From a virus: 39,639 nucleotides of DNA. How positions within the stretch are numbered: the stretch's first letter is position 1; each line of letters starts with the position of its first letter. The notes under the pieces are model-generated. The model had not been told where the DNA came from. It saw only the letters and a list, made by a program, of their open reading frames with translations, and ran no database searches. The stretch lies in the IMG/VR virus record IMGVR_UViG_3300042555_002174, positions 1 through 39,639 of that record; one strand, 5' to 3'. Made by a program: the position numbers and the translations under genes. Shown here piece by piece: positions 30,628 through 38,642 of the stretch.

Positions 30628-30975
30628 GTGACAGCGCTCGAGCAACAATTCCTCCCCCTGTCTGGCGATGCTGCGGATGCTAATCGAGACATCGTCCGAT
30701 TGGCTGCGGCGCGGTCGGACTCGGGCCGCAAGGAATCGAGGCTGATCGTCGGCAAGCGACTACAAGTCTTCACGGCGATCTCCCGAGCTGCTCGCGGACT
30801 CACCATGCGTGAGATGGCTGCGATCTCGGGCCGGGGGATCAACTGTTGGACGCAACCTTTCTCGGACCTTCGGGCCTGGGGAATCATCGAGACGACGGAA
30901 AAACGACGAGACGGAGGCACTGTGCATCGTCTCAAGAAAACGATTGTGGTAAATGACAAGGGAGAATGGGCATGA
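30628..30975 (+). CDS. Winged-helix DNA-binding protein
   Basis: A 115-residue protein. Residues about 38-100 form a winged helix: RLQVFTAISRAARGLTMREM, CWTQPFSDLRAWGIIE, RDGGTVHRLKKT. This resembles MarR-like regulators or replication accessory proteins. GTG at 30628 has GGAG eight bases upstream; no ATG is suitable. The stop overlaps the next gene. It may control the replication operon. Confidence 0.65.
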   Translation: MTALEQQFLPLSGDAADANRDIVRLAAARSDSGRKESRLIVGKRLQVFTAISRAARGLTMREMAAISGRGINCWTQPFSDLRAWGIIETTEKRRDGGTVHRLKKTIVVNDKGEWA

Positions 30976-31787
30976 GTTGGTACAGCATTGCGAATGAAGA
31001 GGTAAACCTGACGATTCAGAAGGTGATGAAGGAGAACCATGGGGAGCTTCATGCAGCAGGCGTGACAATCACCGCACTGATCGCCAGGAGCGAAGACGGG
31101 CCGGCGCTCAAGGTCGGCGGACGCGAGGCCCTTGGATGCATCCGTGTCACCAAGCTGACCGAAAGGACACTCGGGCTCGGCGACGCTCTGATGATCCTCG
31201 ACGGCGAATCGATGATCGCTTGGAGCAGCAAACGACTCCAAGCGGTGATCGATCACGAGCTGCGGCACCTGATGCTTGCGAAGAACAAAAGGACCGGTGA
31301 GATCAAACTCGACGACGAGGGTCGGCCCAAGCTCCGGATCCGGCCACATGATTTCGAATTCGGCTGGTTCGCGCGTACGGCCGAGCTCTACGGCGAAGAG
31401 TCCTACGAAGTCTCCCAGGCCCGGGAGATCGTGGCCGCCCAATTCGTCCAGAACTTCCTCCCCGGTTTCGAGATCGATCCAGACCCCACCGGCCTGGGTG
31501 CTTACGGTGGCAAGCCTCAAGCCTCGAAGACGACCGACGACAATGAAGACTCGGACGACTTCGAGGACCAAATAAACCTCGTTCGGGATGCATGCTCGGA
31601 GGCTAACCATGAGCACAAGGCACTCCGACAGAAGATCGCTTCCGAGCGTCGCAAAAAAGACGTCATAGCTTCGAAAGACCGCGAAGAATTTGAGGCGTCC
31701 GTCCGCCGTCAATCCACCGCAGCTCTCTCGGCCAAGGCCACTAAGCCCAAGCGAGCCAGCAAGAAAGGTGACACGGTGGCATCTTGA
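30972..31787 (+). CDS. Putative phage metallopeptidase
   Basis: A 271-residue protein. HELRH at residues 95-99 is an HExxH zinc site, and 'RIRPHDFEFGWFARTAELYG' fits the downstream part of the putative phage metallopeptidase family. The C-terminal ~90 residues are acidic then Lys/Ala-rich. Substrate is unknown; early position suggests action on host or regulatory proteins. ATG at 30972 overlaps the previous stop. Confidence 0.75.
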   Translation: MSWYSIANEEVNLTIQKVMKENHGELHAAGVTITALIARSEDGPALKVGGREALGCIRVTKLTERTLGLGDALMILDGESMIAWSSKRLQAVIDHELRHLMLAKNKRTGEIKLDDEGRPKLRIRPHDFEFGWFARTAELYGEESYEVSQAREIVAAQFVQNFLPGFEIDPDPTGLGAYGGKPQASKTTDDNEDSDDFEDQINLVRDACSEANHEHKALRQKIASERRKKDVIASKDREEFEASVRRQSTAALSAKATKPKRASKKGDTVAS

Positions 31788-32026
31788 GCAGCGAACAGGA
31801 CCCCCAATGCCGTCTCGTCAGTGCCATTAATAACTCTGTGCTTGACACCCATCTGGATGTCATTTCAATCAAGTGGGATGTCCGTTCGATAATCTCGCTG
31901 GTGTTCTCTTTGGTTTTCCTATCGATCATTAACTTCCTTTTGCTTGTTTACTGCGTGTGCTTACTAGCAGAAGACAAGCCCTCCACGACCATCAACCGTG
32001 CAGTGCAGATGGAGGCCCTCCAGTGA
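31784..32026 (+). CDS. Small membrane protein
   Basis: An 80-residue protein with one long membrane segment (SIISLVFSLVFLSIINFLLL, residues ~35-62) and a polar N-terminus. Start is TTG overlapping the metallopeptidase stop (TTGA), so the gene depends on coupling. No family is recognised. It may be a membrane-exclusion or lysis-control protein. Confidence 0.5.
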   Translation: MSSEQDPQCRLVSAINNSVLDTHLDVISIKWDVRSIISLVFSLVFLSIINFLLLVYCVCLLAEDKPSTTINRAVQMEALQ

Positions 32027-32373
32027 GCACGACAGCACAGACAAAGATCGACCTGATCGACCTGTCGCTTTTGGCAAAAGTCGACCTGTTTATCGACTTC
32101 GTTTTTGGTGGTCGGCACCACACGAAAAAGATCATCGAGCATTCCAACTGCTTTGAGGTCAAGTTCTGGCAAGACGTTGCAACTTGGGATGGAGACCTAA
32201 TGACCAAGATGGTTGTTGCTTCTCACGATCTTGGATTGCGGACAAGCGTTGAAGGTAATGGGCTGAGAGGGATGAAGGTGCTTTTGCATAACAGGGGATC
32301 TCGCGAAGGGATGTTGCACAAGCGACATCCGACGCTCGAGCAACATCTTGAAAAAATCGGAAGGGTGACATGA
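32023..32373 (+). CDS. Hypothetical early protein
   Basis: A 116-residue basic protein with no recognised family. GTG start at 32023 overlaps the previous stop (GTGA), with GGAGG upstream. The His-rich segment (GGRHHTKKIIEHSNC) could bind metal. A longer frame from 31957 was rejected. Confidence 0.55.
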   Translation: MSTTAQTKIDLIDLSLLAKVDLFIDFVFGGRHHTKKIIEHSNCFEVKFWQDVATWDGDLMTKMVVASHDLGLRTSVEGNGLRGMKVLLHNRGSREGMLHKRHPTLEQHLEKIGRVT

Positions 32374-32657
32374 TGAACCAGTTGTTTACCAAATACCACG
32401 TACGCACTCCCGACGAGCAGCCGCTCGACTCGGGGTGCTTTGTGCTCCGGCCGTTCAATCATGACGGAACCATCCGCGATCCAGCAGCGGTCGCAGCGTT
32501 GAAGACCTACGCGAATTTCCTCCCGTCGGCTCAACGTGAGCTCCGGGCGGAGATCACCGATTGGGTCGACACTCCTGGCCTGAGTCAAGCAACGCGGGCT
32601 TTGAATGTTCCACCCGATGATTCCCTCAGTTTTCACGACGACCGGAATCTCGATTAG
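32373..32657 (+). CDS. Conserved phage protein with 'FVLRP' motif
   Basis: A 94-residue protein. The segment TPDEQPLDSGCFVLRPFNHD followed by DPAAVAALKTYA is like a small phage family with 'YFVLDLDHD..A..ALRAYA', of unknown function. AAGGG is seven bases before ATG 32373. The adjacent ATG at 32370 is an alternative. It precedes the replication genes. Confidence 0.6.
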   Translation: MNQLFTKYHVRTPDEQPLDSGCFVLRPFNHDGTIRDPAAVAALKTYANFLPSAQRELRAEITDWVDTPGLSQATRALNVPPDDSLSFHDDRNLD

Positions 32658-32690
32658 TCACCGATTGTAACCATCGAAAGGGCATAAACG

Positions 32691-32900
32691 ATGAGTCAGC
32701 ACTTAGAACTTTCCGGCATGGATCACGACGACGACAGCTTCGACAACGACCGAGACGACTGGCAAGACGACCTCGCCGGGGAAGGGCTTCCGACGCTCAC
32801 CCCCGAAGCGGCCTTCCTGGCCTGCGCGTCAGGCGTGGCCGTGTTGTTCGTGGTCGTGCTCGCTAGCTTCGAGGCCTGGAGGATTATCAATGGCTCTTGA
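32691..32900 (+). CDS. Small acidic single-TM protein
   Basis: A 69-residue protein with an acidic, Asp-rich N-terminus (DHDDDSFDNDRDDWQDD) and a C-terminal membrane segment (FLACASGVAVLFVVVLASFE). AAAGGG precedes ATG. Its last bases contain the GGAGG of the initiator gene, so it is coupled to it. Function unknown. Confidence 0.6.
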   Translation: MSQHLELSGMDHDDDSFDNDRDDWQDDLAGEGLPTLTPEAAFLACASGVAVLFVVVLASFEAWRIINGS

Positions 32901-33645
32901 ATGGATCAAATTTGAGCTCCACACATCCAACAAGCCCGAGGTCTGGGAGATGGCCGGGAAGCTTGGCGTCGATCCTGATGCGGTCGTTGGAAAGCTCCTG
33001 CGCGTGTGGGGATGGTTCTCAAATCAGACCACAGACGGTAACGCTCCGAGCGTTACCAAAGCGTTACTAGATCGAGATTGCGGCGTTGTCGGCTTCTGCG
33101 CGGCGATGATCGAGGCTGGATGGATGATCGAGGAAAACGGCAGGATTCGCCTACCGAATTTCGATCGGCACAACAGCCAGACTGCGAAAACACGTGCTTT
33201 AACCGCGAAAAGGGTAGCCAGCCACAAAGGTAAAAGTAACGCTGGCAGCGTTACCACTCGCGTTAGTTCCGCGTTACCTAGAGAAGATAAGATAAGAGAA
33301 GAATTACCCCCTACCACTCACGTGTGTGAGGACATTCAAAAATCAGATTTCGAGCCGTGGCTTGTCTCGATCTGGGGGAAGTGGTCTGCCTATCGGTTTC
33401 AAAAAACTGGGCAGAACATCACCGATGTCGAAGAGGATCTTTTGAAGTTAGACCTCCTGCGGATGGGCCAAGAAAAAGCGGTTCGCAATGTCGAATTTTC
33501 TATCAAGCGTGGCTTCAAGACGATTCGGGACGCAGATGACGACTGGGATCGTCGCGATCGTCCCTCGGGCCTATCGGGGCCATCGTCGGCATTCTCTAGC
33601 GAAACGATGGGGCAAAAAATGAAAAGGGTTTTAGCCAATGAATGA
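32890..33645 (+). CDS. Replication initiator (lambda O / replisome organiser-like)
   Basis: A 251-residue protein. The first ~110 residues (EWIKFELHTSNKPEVWEM, then AVVGKLLRVWGWFSNQTTDG, GWMIEENGRIRLPNFDRHN) belong to a common phage replication protein family with an N-terminal winged-helix initiator. The middle part, about residues 105-135, is basic and low complexity because it holds the iterons of a putative origin. The C-terminal part is helical. It binds the origin and recruits helicase loader and helicase. GGAGG precedes ATG. It is followed by the probable loader gene, as in lambda O-P. Confidence 0.8.
   Translation: MALEWIKFELHTSNKPEVWEMAGKLGVDPDAVVGKLLRVWGWFSNQTTDGNAPSVTKALLDRDCGVVGFCAAMIEAGWMIEENGRIRLPNFDRHNSQTAKTRALTAKRVASHKGKSNAGSVTTRVSSALPREDKIREELPPTTHVCEDIQKSDFEPWLVSIWGKWSAYRFQKTGQNITDVEEDLLKLDLLRMGQEKAVRNVEFSIKRGFKTIRDADDDWDRRDRPSGLSGPSSAFSSETMGQKMKRVLANE
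33037..33303 (+). other. Putative replication origin inside the initiator gene
   Basis: GCGTTAC occurs at 33050, 33061, 33248 and 33271 on this strand, with a variant (GCGTTAG) at 33260, and as GTAACGC at 33038 and 33236. Two of these pairs form perfect palindromes (GGTAACGCT-CCG-AGCGTTACC at 33037-33057 and the 8-bp arms at 33236-33254). Spacings of 11, 12 and 11 bases suggest one DNA face. They are followed by a purine/A-rich stretch (GAGAAGATAAGATAAGAG near 33281). This matches the lambda ori plan inside gene O. Confidence 0.7.
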
Positions 33646-34150
33646 TCAAGAGGCAAAAGAGTTTCTTAATGATGTGATCGCGATCAAGTTTCCGTCGATC
33701 ATGAATTGGATCGAAAAAAACAGTCTCGATCCAAAAAAGACTCGCGAGAGTTGGCGAAAGACCTTGCAGGACGTCGAAGCGGACGAAGCTCTTTGGTTTG
33801 CCAATCAGATGCTGATCGGCGAAATAAAGCTCGCGGCTTACGAGTACGATCAGTTTCCGGCAAAGCTGCGAACAACCTGCTTAGAGCGTCGTGCAAAGCT
33901 TCGTGAGTCGCAGAGGCAAAACCTGTTTTTGTCAGAGATGCAAGCTTCCAAGAACCAAAAGAAATCCTTGATCAACGACCTTGGATTGACGCACTATGTC
34001 AGCGCGTTAATCGAAATCAAATCGAGGATTATCCAAAAGAGGCTGCCTGCATCCGACAGGGTTTCACGTTTTGCAGACGCAGAGCGGGAAGTGTTGTCTT
34101 GCCATTCTAAGGGCATCCCCGTCCGACAAGAACACATCGAATCGTTTTAA
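33638..34150 (+). CDS. Probable helicase loader (lambda P / G40P loader-like)
   Basis: A 170-residue helical protein. The WRKTLQDVEADEALWFANQM and QFPAKLRTTCLERR segments resemble the loader family in which a Trp-x-x-x-L segment starts a helical bundle. Its start overlaps the initiator stop. Context (directly after the initiator) is the main support. It would deliver the host replicative helicase to the origin. Confidence 0.6.
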   Translation: MNDQEAKEFLNDVIAIKFPSIMNWIEKNSLDPKKTRESWRKTLQDVEADEALWFANQMLIGEIKLAAYEYDQFPAKLRTTCLERRAKLRESQRQNLFLSEMQASKNQKKSLINDLGLTHYVSALIEIKSRIIQKRLPASDRVSRFADAEREVLSCHSKGIPVRQEHIESF

Positions 34151-34175
34151 AGTTACCGTCCCCCATGGAGGCATG

Positions 34176-34469
34176 ATGCCAGCCAGCAAAAAGACCAGCC
34201 AGAAACCGAACAGCCTCCTGGAAGAAGCTCGCCAGTCGGCGACAGAGTACCAACGAAAAAAGGGCATGCAGACCTGGTTTCAGGTCCTCGAAGCCAACGA
34301 GCCCAAAAAGGCCGCAGAGCTCAAGACGCTTTGCATCGACTGGCACAAGGGCGGTGAGTCGCGAGACCTGTTCCCGGGCAAAGCGGACCTTCTCCGATTT
34401 GTGAATGCGAGAGTCTGCAAGGTGGGTCGATTCGGTTTTGACACCTGGATGAACGAGGTCACTTCATGA
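34176..34469 (+). CDS. Hypothetical early protein
   Basis: A 97-residue basic protein with helical stretches (SLLEEARQSATEYQRKKGMQ) and no recognised family. ATG at 34176 or 34173 follows GGAGG. The stop overlaps the next ATG (ATGA). A longer frame from 34071 overlaps the loader gene and was rejected. Confidence 0.5.
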   Translation: MPASKKTSQKPNSLLEEARQSATEYQRKKGMQTWFQVLEANEPKKAAELKTLCIDWHKGGESRDLFPGKADLLRFVNARVCKVGRFGFDTWMNEVTS

Positions 34470-35479
34470 GCCTCAAAAAACAGATCAAAGCTTGGACCCG
34501 CAACGAGGCGACCGAATCTCAAGAGCTACTGACCGCCAGAGCACAGCTCAAGCAGCTTGAGGTCGCACTCAAGCGGGAGCGGTCGGCACGAGAGCTGCTA
34601 GAGCAGACCCTCGATCGACTGCGAAGCTCGTCGGTGAAACTGAACCTGACGCGCAAGGCCAAAAGCTCCAAGGGGGGTGTCACCCTGCGAGTCATCGTCC
34701 CGGATTCCCATGGATGCTTCGTTGATCAGTCGGCAGCGTCGGCGATGCTTGCCGACATTGCGATGCTCAAGCCCTCGTCGATCATCCTCCTGGGTGATCA
34801 TCTTGACTGCGGTGGCTTCCTGGCCGAGCACCACACCTGGGGCTACGTCGCCGAGACCGACTACACTTTCGAGGACGACTGCCAAGCGACCAATCAGTTT
34901 CTCGATGCGCTGCAGTCGGCAGCACCACAAGCGACGATCGAGTACCTCGAGGGAAACCACGAGCGACGCATCGAGAAGTGGATCGTCACCGACGCACTGC
35001 GAACGGGCAAAGGATCCCGAGGCGACGTCAAGATGCTTAACGCATTGTTCTCGACCGAGACGGTGTTGCAGCTCGAGAAGCGGAAGATCCCCATTTACAA
35101 GCAGGGTCAGTGGTACGACGGGTGCCATGTGCCCGGTACGATCCTGCGGGACAACTGCTACTTCACCCACGGCCAGTTCACGAGCAAGGCCGCAGCGGCC
35201 GCGCACCTGGCCAAGTACAACAGCAACATTTGGTTCGGCCATACGCACCGGATGGACATGGCGACCAAGCGGACCGTCGCCTCGGGCCCGATCGGAGCGT
35301 GGAACCCTGGTTGCTTGTGCCAGCTCCAGCCCTACTGGATGCATCAAAACTTGACCGACTGGGTCAACGGTTACGGAATTCAGTTGGTCCAGCGGGGCCT
35401 CGGGCATCTGAATTTGCAGATCCCCATCATCAACGGTGTTTCGTATCTTTCGCCTTTGATCCATCGGGGCGCGGCGTAA
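34466..35479 (+). CDS. Calcineurin-like metallophosphoesterase
   Basis: A 337-residue protein. After a coiled coil (residues ~15-52) comes the metallophosphoesterase signature: D80-x-H82 (VIVPDSHG), GDHLDCG (D111, D114), GNHER (N164-H165), a later THG and GHTH. All metal ligands are present. It may be a nuclease or phosphodiesterase; Mre11-like DNA repair or second-messenger cleavage are both possible. ATGA overlap with the upstream gene. Confidence 0.85.
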   Translation: MSLKKQIKAWTRNEATESQELLTARAQLKQLEVALKRERSARELLEQTLDRLRSSSVKLNLTRKAKSSKGGVTLRVIVPDSHGCFVDQSAASAMLADIAMLKPSSIILLGDHLDCGGFLAEHHTWGYVAETDYTFEDDCQATNQFLDALQSAAPQATIEYLEGNHERRIEKWIVTDALRTGKGSRGDVKMLNALFSTETVLQLEKRKIPIYKQGQWYDGCHVPGTILRDNCYFTHGQFTSKAAAAAHLAKYNSNIWFGHTHRMDMATKRTVASGPIGAWNPGCLCQLQPYWMHQNLTDWVNGYGIQLVQRGLGHLNLQIPIINGVSYLSPLIHRGAA

Positions 35480-35517
35480 GGTTTTTTGGTTGGTTTTTCT
35501 TACAGGAGGATGAGAGT

Positions 35518-36585
35518 ATGAAGGATGTCAAATGGCGGGTAATCAGTCCAGCAAAACACTTCGACCCGAAGGTCGTTGCCGAAGTATTGAGGGATCAAGT
35601 CGACATGCTGGTCGCAGGGATGCAGTACACGATTGACGGATCGCTAGTGGAGATCGGTTCGATAGACACCCCACCGGCCCAGTCACAGATGGGTGTCCAG
35701 ATGGTCTCGCAGCCCGAACCAGTTATCAAGGATCTCTTAACAACTGAATCCAACTGTCCGGAAATCCTGGATAGTTCGAACAGTTCGGTCGAAGCGGGAG
35801 AGCTCGAGCGCTGCGAAGCGACCGAGGCACCAGAACCTCGCAAGCGAGTCCTGTACATCGCTGGCCCGATGCGGGGAATCGCTTGGTTCAACTACCCCAT
35901 GTTTGATCGAGTCGCCAAGGAGCTGCGTGACGCAGGCAACGAAGTCATCAGCCCAGCGGACGAGGATCGCAAGCACGATGGTTTCGATCCGTACGCCAAT
36001 CCATCGCATGCAATTCCTGACGCTTGCACATTCCCCAAAACCATGGACTTCGCCAAGACCGTGCGACGCTGCTTGGATGCTGTGCTGCGGTGCGACGAGC
36101 TTGTCCTGCTTCCAGGCTGGGAGAACAGCAATGGAGCCGTGGCCGAGCTAACCCTGGCCATGTGGCTCGGCAAGCGGGTGCGACACCTGAACATCGACGA
36201 CGACAATCGACTCACGTATGCGTGCTACTGGACAAGCCTGATCAGCCTTGCCGTACAGCTCAGCGAACATCACATGCCAAAAGTCGAACGGATGGGTCTC
36301 GCCGAGCAAGACGACGACGAAGAAGACATCCTGGCCGAAGCATCCCGGATCACGCGTGGCAGTCGCCAAGCTCAATACGGGCCACCGGACCAGGACTTCC
36401 GCCGGACCGCTGACATGTGGTCGGCTCTGTTCATTTCCAAGCTCAAAGACGGCGTGACATTCGAGTCCCGAGACGTCGCACTGGCGATGATCTTGCTGAA
36501 GACCTCCCGGGAGACGCACCAGCGCAAACGGGACAACTGGGTGGACATCGCCGGGTACGCGAGCTGCGGGAGCCGGTGCAACTGA
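35518..36585 (+). CDS. DUF4406 - DUF6378 fusion protein
   Basis: A 355-residue protein. After an N-terminal unknown ~105 residues comes a DUF4406 domain (VLYIAGPMRGIAWFNYPMFD, DELVLLPGWENSNGAVAE), related in fold to nucleoside deoxyribosyltransferases. The C-terminal ~95 residues match DUF6378 (AEASRITRGSRQAQYGPPDQ, DVALAMILLKTSRE, WVDIAGYA). Usually these are separate phage proteins. GGAGG lies eight bases before ATG 35518. Likely a role in nucleotide metabolism. Confidence 0.75.
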   Translation: MKDVKWRVISPAKHFDPKVVAEVLRDQVDMLVAGMQYTIDGSLVEIGSIDTPPAQSQMGVQMVSQPEPVIKDLLTTESNCPEILDSSNSSVEAGELERCEATEAPEPRKRVLYIAGPMRGIAWFNYPMFDRVAKELRDAGNEVISPADEDRKHDGFDPYANPSHAIPDACTFPKTMDFAKTVRRCLDAVLRCDELVLLPGWENSNGAVAELTLAMWLGKRVRHLNIDDDNRLTYACYWTSLISLAVQLSEHHMPKVERMGLAEQDDDEEDILAEASRITRGSRQAQYGPPDQDFRRTADMWSALFISKLKDGVTFESRDVALAMILLKTSRETHQRKRDNWVDIAGYASCGSRCN

Positions 36586-36674
36586 TGGACCTAATCATTG
36601 CTGTTTGTGTCGTAGTGTTTTTCTGCGTCATCATTGCGCTCGGCGACGACGACTTTCGAGGGCCCTCGCTATGA
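36585..36674 (+). CDS. 29-residue membrane peptide
   Basis: ATG shares a base with the previous stop (TGATG) and the stop overlaps the next ATG (ATGA), so it sits seamlessly in the operon. Residues 2-20 are hydrophobic (DLIIAVCVVVFFCVIIALG), then an acidic tail. Such short TM peptides are frequent in phages. Function unknown. Confidence 0.55.
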   Translation: MDLIIAVCVVVFFCVIIALGDDDFRGPSL

Positions 36675-37111
36675 GCACTGACCACGACAATCCATTGAGC
36701 GTCGATCAAGCAATGGACCTGATCGGCAAATGGGAGACCCACCCAGGTCTCCTGATGGCCATCTTCGACGCAGCCCGAAAGCTTCGCGACGAAGTCGAGC
36801 TACTGCGTGACGAAGTCAAGCTACTGCGTGACGCTAACAATCACATGCAGAAAAGCCAAGACGATCTGATTCGGATCATCGCGCAGCATGTCAGGGACAA
36901 GAAAGCCATGCAAACCGAGCTCGACCAGCTCCGTGACACCAAGAAGAATCTGGTGAGGAACTTCGACGAATTGTTGAAGATCAACGCGGAGCATTGCAAG
37001 GCCAGGAAAGCCAAGGACGCCGAGCTCGACCAGCTCCGGGCCGTTGTGGCCCAGAACAACCAGAGCCTGTGCGGCATCATTACCAGATGGATCAAACCTA
37101 GCACGAACTGA
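36671..37111 (+). CDS. Long coiled-coil protein
   Basis: A 146-residue protein. After a short N-terminal helical domain it is almost all coiled coil, with duplicated heptads: 'LRDEVELLRDEVKLLRDA' and two 'ELDQLR' units. No catalytic motif. Its start is coupled to the small TM peptide. A partner of that peptide at the membrane is possible. Confidence 0.6.
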   Translation: MSTDHDNPLSVDQAMDLIGKWETHPGLLMAIFDAARKLRDEVELLRDEVKLLRDANNHMQKSQDDLIRIIAQHVRDKKAMQTELDQLRDTKKNLVRNFDELLKINAEHCKARKAKDAELDQLRAVVAQNNQSLCGIITRWIKPSTN

Positions 37112-37119
37112 GGCAAGCC

Positions 37120-37284
37120 ATGTTCAAACTACTCGGACTGCTGCTCGGCGGCGGAGCGATACCCCGCGAAGCAGCTCGGGCCCGGAGCAACAACGGATGC
37201 AGGCCGGAGTTGCTTGGCATCGCAATCGGTATCATACTGGGCGTGCTTGTGACGCTCGCTGTCCAGGCTTGTAGGGGGATGTGA
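37120..37284 (+). CDS. 54-residue membrane protein
   Basis: Starts with a hydrophobic N-terminus (MFKLLGLLLGGGA) and ends with a membrane segment (LLGIAIGIILGVLVTLAVQA). A basic loop lies between. GAGG precedes ATG and the stop forms TGATG with the next gene. Function unknown. Confidence 0.5.
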   Translation: MFKLLGLLLGGGAIPREAARARSNNGCRPELLGIAIGIILGVLVTLAVQACRGM

Positions 37285-37658
37285 TGACCAAATCGACTAG
37301 GAACGGACGGACGATCGAGTACATGCGAGGCACTGGCCCAGGTGGCCAGAACCGCAACAAGATCGAGTCGGCGTGTCGGATCACCGATCATGCGTCTGGG
37401 ATCGCGGCCTACGCCGACTGCCGGACACGTGAAGCGTCGTACCGCATGGCCCTGGCCGAACTGGACAAGCGGATCGCCCAGGCCAAAGCCGACGCACAGG
37501 CCAAGGTCCGCAAGGATCGTCGCGACGTAGCGATCCATGACCATACCGTGGTTCGAACGTACAACTTCTCGCGCGGGCTCGTCAAAGACCACCGAAGCGG
37601 GAAAGAGGCCACCGTGAAAGAGATTTTGGGCAAGGGACGATTGGAGTTGTTGCGATGA
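37284..37658 (+). CDS. GGQ-domain release-factor-like protein
   Basis: A 124-residue protein with RGTGPGGQNRNKIESACRIT, GGQ at residues 20-22. The C-terminal VVRTYNFSRGLVKDHRSGKE matches the end of the RF1/RF2 peptidyl-tRNA hydrolase domain. It lacks the codon-recognition domain, so it resembles ArfB/PrfH-type ribosome-rescue factors. It would release peptides from stalled ribosomes, perhaps after host mRNA or tRNA damage. TGATG coupling upstream, ATGA downstream. Confidence 0.8.
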   Translation: MTKSTRNGRTIEYMRGTGPGGQNRNKIESACRITDHASGIAAYADCRTREASYRMALAELDKRIAQAKADAQAKVRKDRRDVAIHDHTVVRTYNFSRGLVKDHRSGKEATVKEILGKGRLELLR

Positions 37659-37864
37659 CCGGACCACAGCAATCGGATCGACCAGAGAACGAGGTCAATC
37701 AAGACTGGGAAGACAGTGACTGGGAGCCAAGCGACAAGGTATGCCGGGACTGCGGCAAGTTGGTATGGGAGGCCACCTGGTTCGACGGATCCCCAGAATC
37801 GGGAGGCGCAGCAATCGGCATCCAATGGGAGTGCGGGGATTGCGGGTGGTTCGATGTGCAATAG
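37655..37864 (+). CDS. Small zinc-ribbon protein
   Basis: A 69-residue protein with CRDCG (about residues 30-34) and CGDCG (about 60-64), a four-Cys zinc ribbon, and an acidic N-terminus. It is coupled to the GGQ gene by a 4-base overlap, so it may work with it or bind nucleic acid separately. Confidence 0.6.
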   Translation: MTGPQQSDRPENEVNQDWEDSDWEPSDKVCRDCGKLVWEATWFDGSPESGGAAIGIQWECGDCGWFDVQ

Positions 37865-38094
37865 AAAAACCAACGATAGCGAGTCTTAGCAAGACTCGCA
37901 CAAGCCAGAAAAACCAAAGGATTTCCTGTCGGTGGTCCTAGTTGTGGTCCTGGTATCTTCACGCCAGAAAAAAGCATTGCAAAAATTATCCTCTTTTCGG
38001 ACTTAGTGCATTGCATTTAATCTTAGAGGCCGATACAATCACTCGGACAAGCGACGCACTGGGCGACGCAGGAAACAAACTGGAGACGATAAAA
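37865..38094 (+). promoter_or_regulatory. Intergenic gap with hairpin
   Basis: 230 bases without a good gene. A perfect GCGAGTCTT/AAGACTCGC hairpin (37879-37899) stands just after the zinc-ribbon gene but lacks a T-run. A TTGCAA near 37976 and the TTTAAT near 38017 are only weak promoter-like elements. The ribosome-binding site of the next gene (GGAG at 38082) ends it. Confidence 0.4.
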
Positions 38095-38337
38095 ATGAAG
38101 ACCGCAAGCGCACCCGCCATTTACACCCTCCGAAACACCTTTGTAGGGGCAGACCTGAGCCGACACAAGACTTTAGAGGCCGCCGTTAAGGCTCAGGCAA
38201 AGCATTTGCGTGGCACCAAACGCGCCAACGGCCAAGCGTCCTATCTGACGTATGAGGTGCTGCTCAACGGTGAGCCTCTCAGCGACCACGACCGAGAGGA
38301 GTACCTCGATTTGTGCCACTCCGAAGGTGCTCGATAA
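38095..38337 (+). CDS. Hypothetical small protein
   Basis: An 80-residue alpha/beta protein (IYTLRNTFVGADLSRHKTLE, then SYLTYEVLLNGEPLSDHDRE). Its leader GGAGACGAT is nearly the same as that of the gene at 38401. No family is recognised. Confidence 0.55.
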   Translation: MKTASAPAIYTLRNTFVGADLSRHKTLEAAVKAQAKHLRGTKRANGQASYLTYEVLLNGEPLSDHDREEYLDLCHSEGAR

Positions 38338-38344
38338 TCACCCA

Positions 38345-38372
38345 CCAGCCGTTTACGGGATCGGCTCCGGTT
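38345..38372 (+). repeat. 28-bp leader repeat, copy 1
   Basis: Almost the same as 38643-38670 (2 differences in 28). It contains AGCCG ... CGGCT inverted arms around a 10-base loop, followed by CCGG. It lies directly upstream of a small gene. It may be a shared operator, an RNA control element or a weak terminator. Confidence 0.6.
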
Positions 38373-38400
38373 CACTAACACTGTTTTGGAGACGATGAAG

Positions 38401-38634
38401 ATGGCAACAGCAAACACAAAATACCCACAAGATGCAGTCGTCCGGCTAACTACCGCCAGCGGGAGCGGAAACTATTTTGCTCAAATCTGCACACGCCGAG
38501 AGTGTGAATGGGTCGAAGGCGATTGGGTGGTCGATGTCATCGAAAATGGCCCGGAATTTGGCAATGCGCTGGGCCCAGCAGACGTGCAGGCAAGTCGCTG
38601 GGCAGAGTCAATTGGGCTCCAGTACATTGGGTGA
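38401..38634 (+). CDS. Hypothetical small protein
   Basis: A 77-residue protein of unknown family (VVRLTTASGSGNYFAQICTR, then VDVIENGPEFGNALG). ATG at 38401 keeps the same distance to GGAG as in the gene at 38095; an upstream in-frame ATG at 38395 is an alternative. Confidence 0.5.
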   Translation: MATANTKYPQDAVVRLTTASGSGNYFAQICTRRECEWVEGDWVVDVIENGPEFGNALGPADVQASRWAESIGLQYIG

Positions 38635-38642
38635 TTATGCTC

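Noticed and set aside
35110-35517. N-terminal extension of the DUF4406 gene
   Set aside because: It overlaps the metallophosphoesterase in another frame, while ATG 35518 has a good GGAGG signal.
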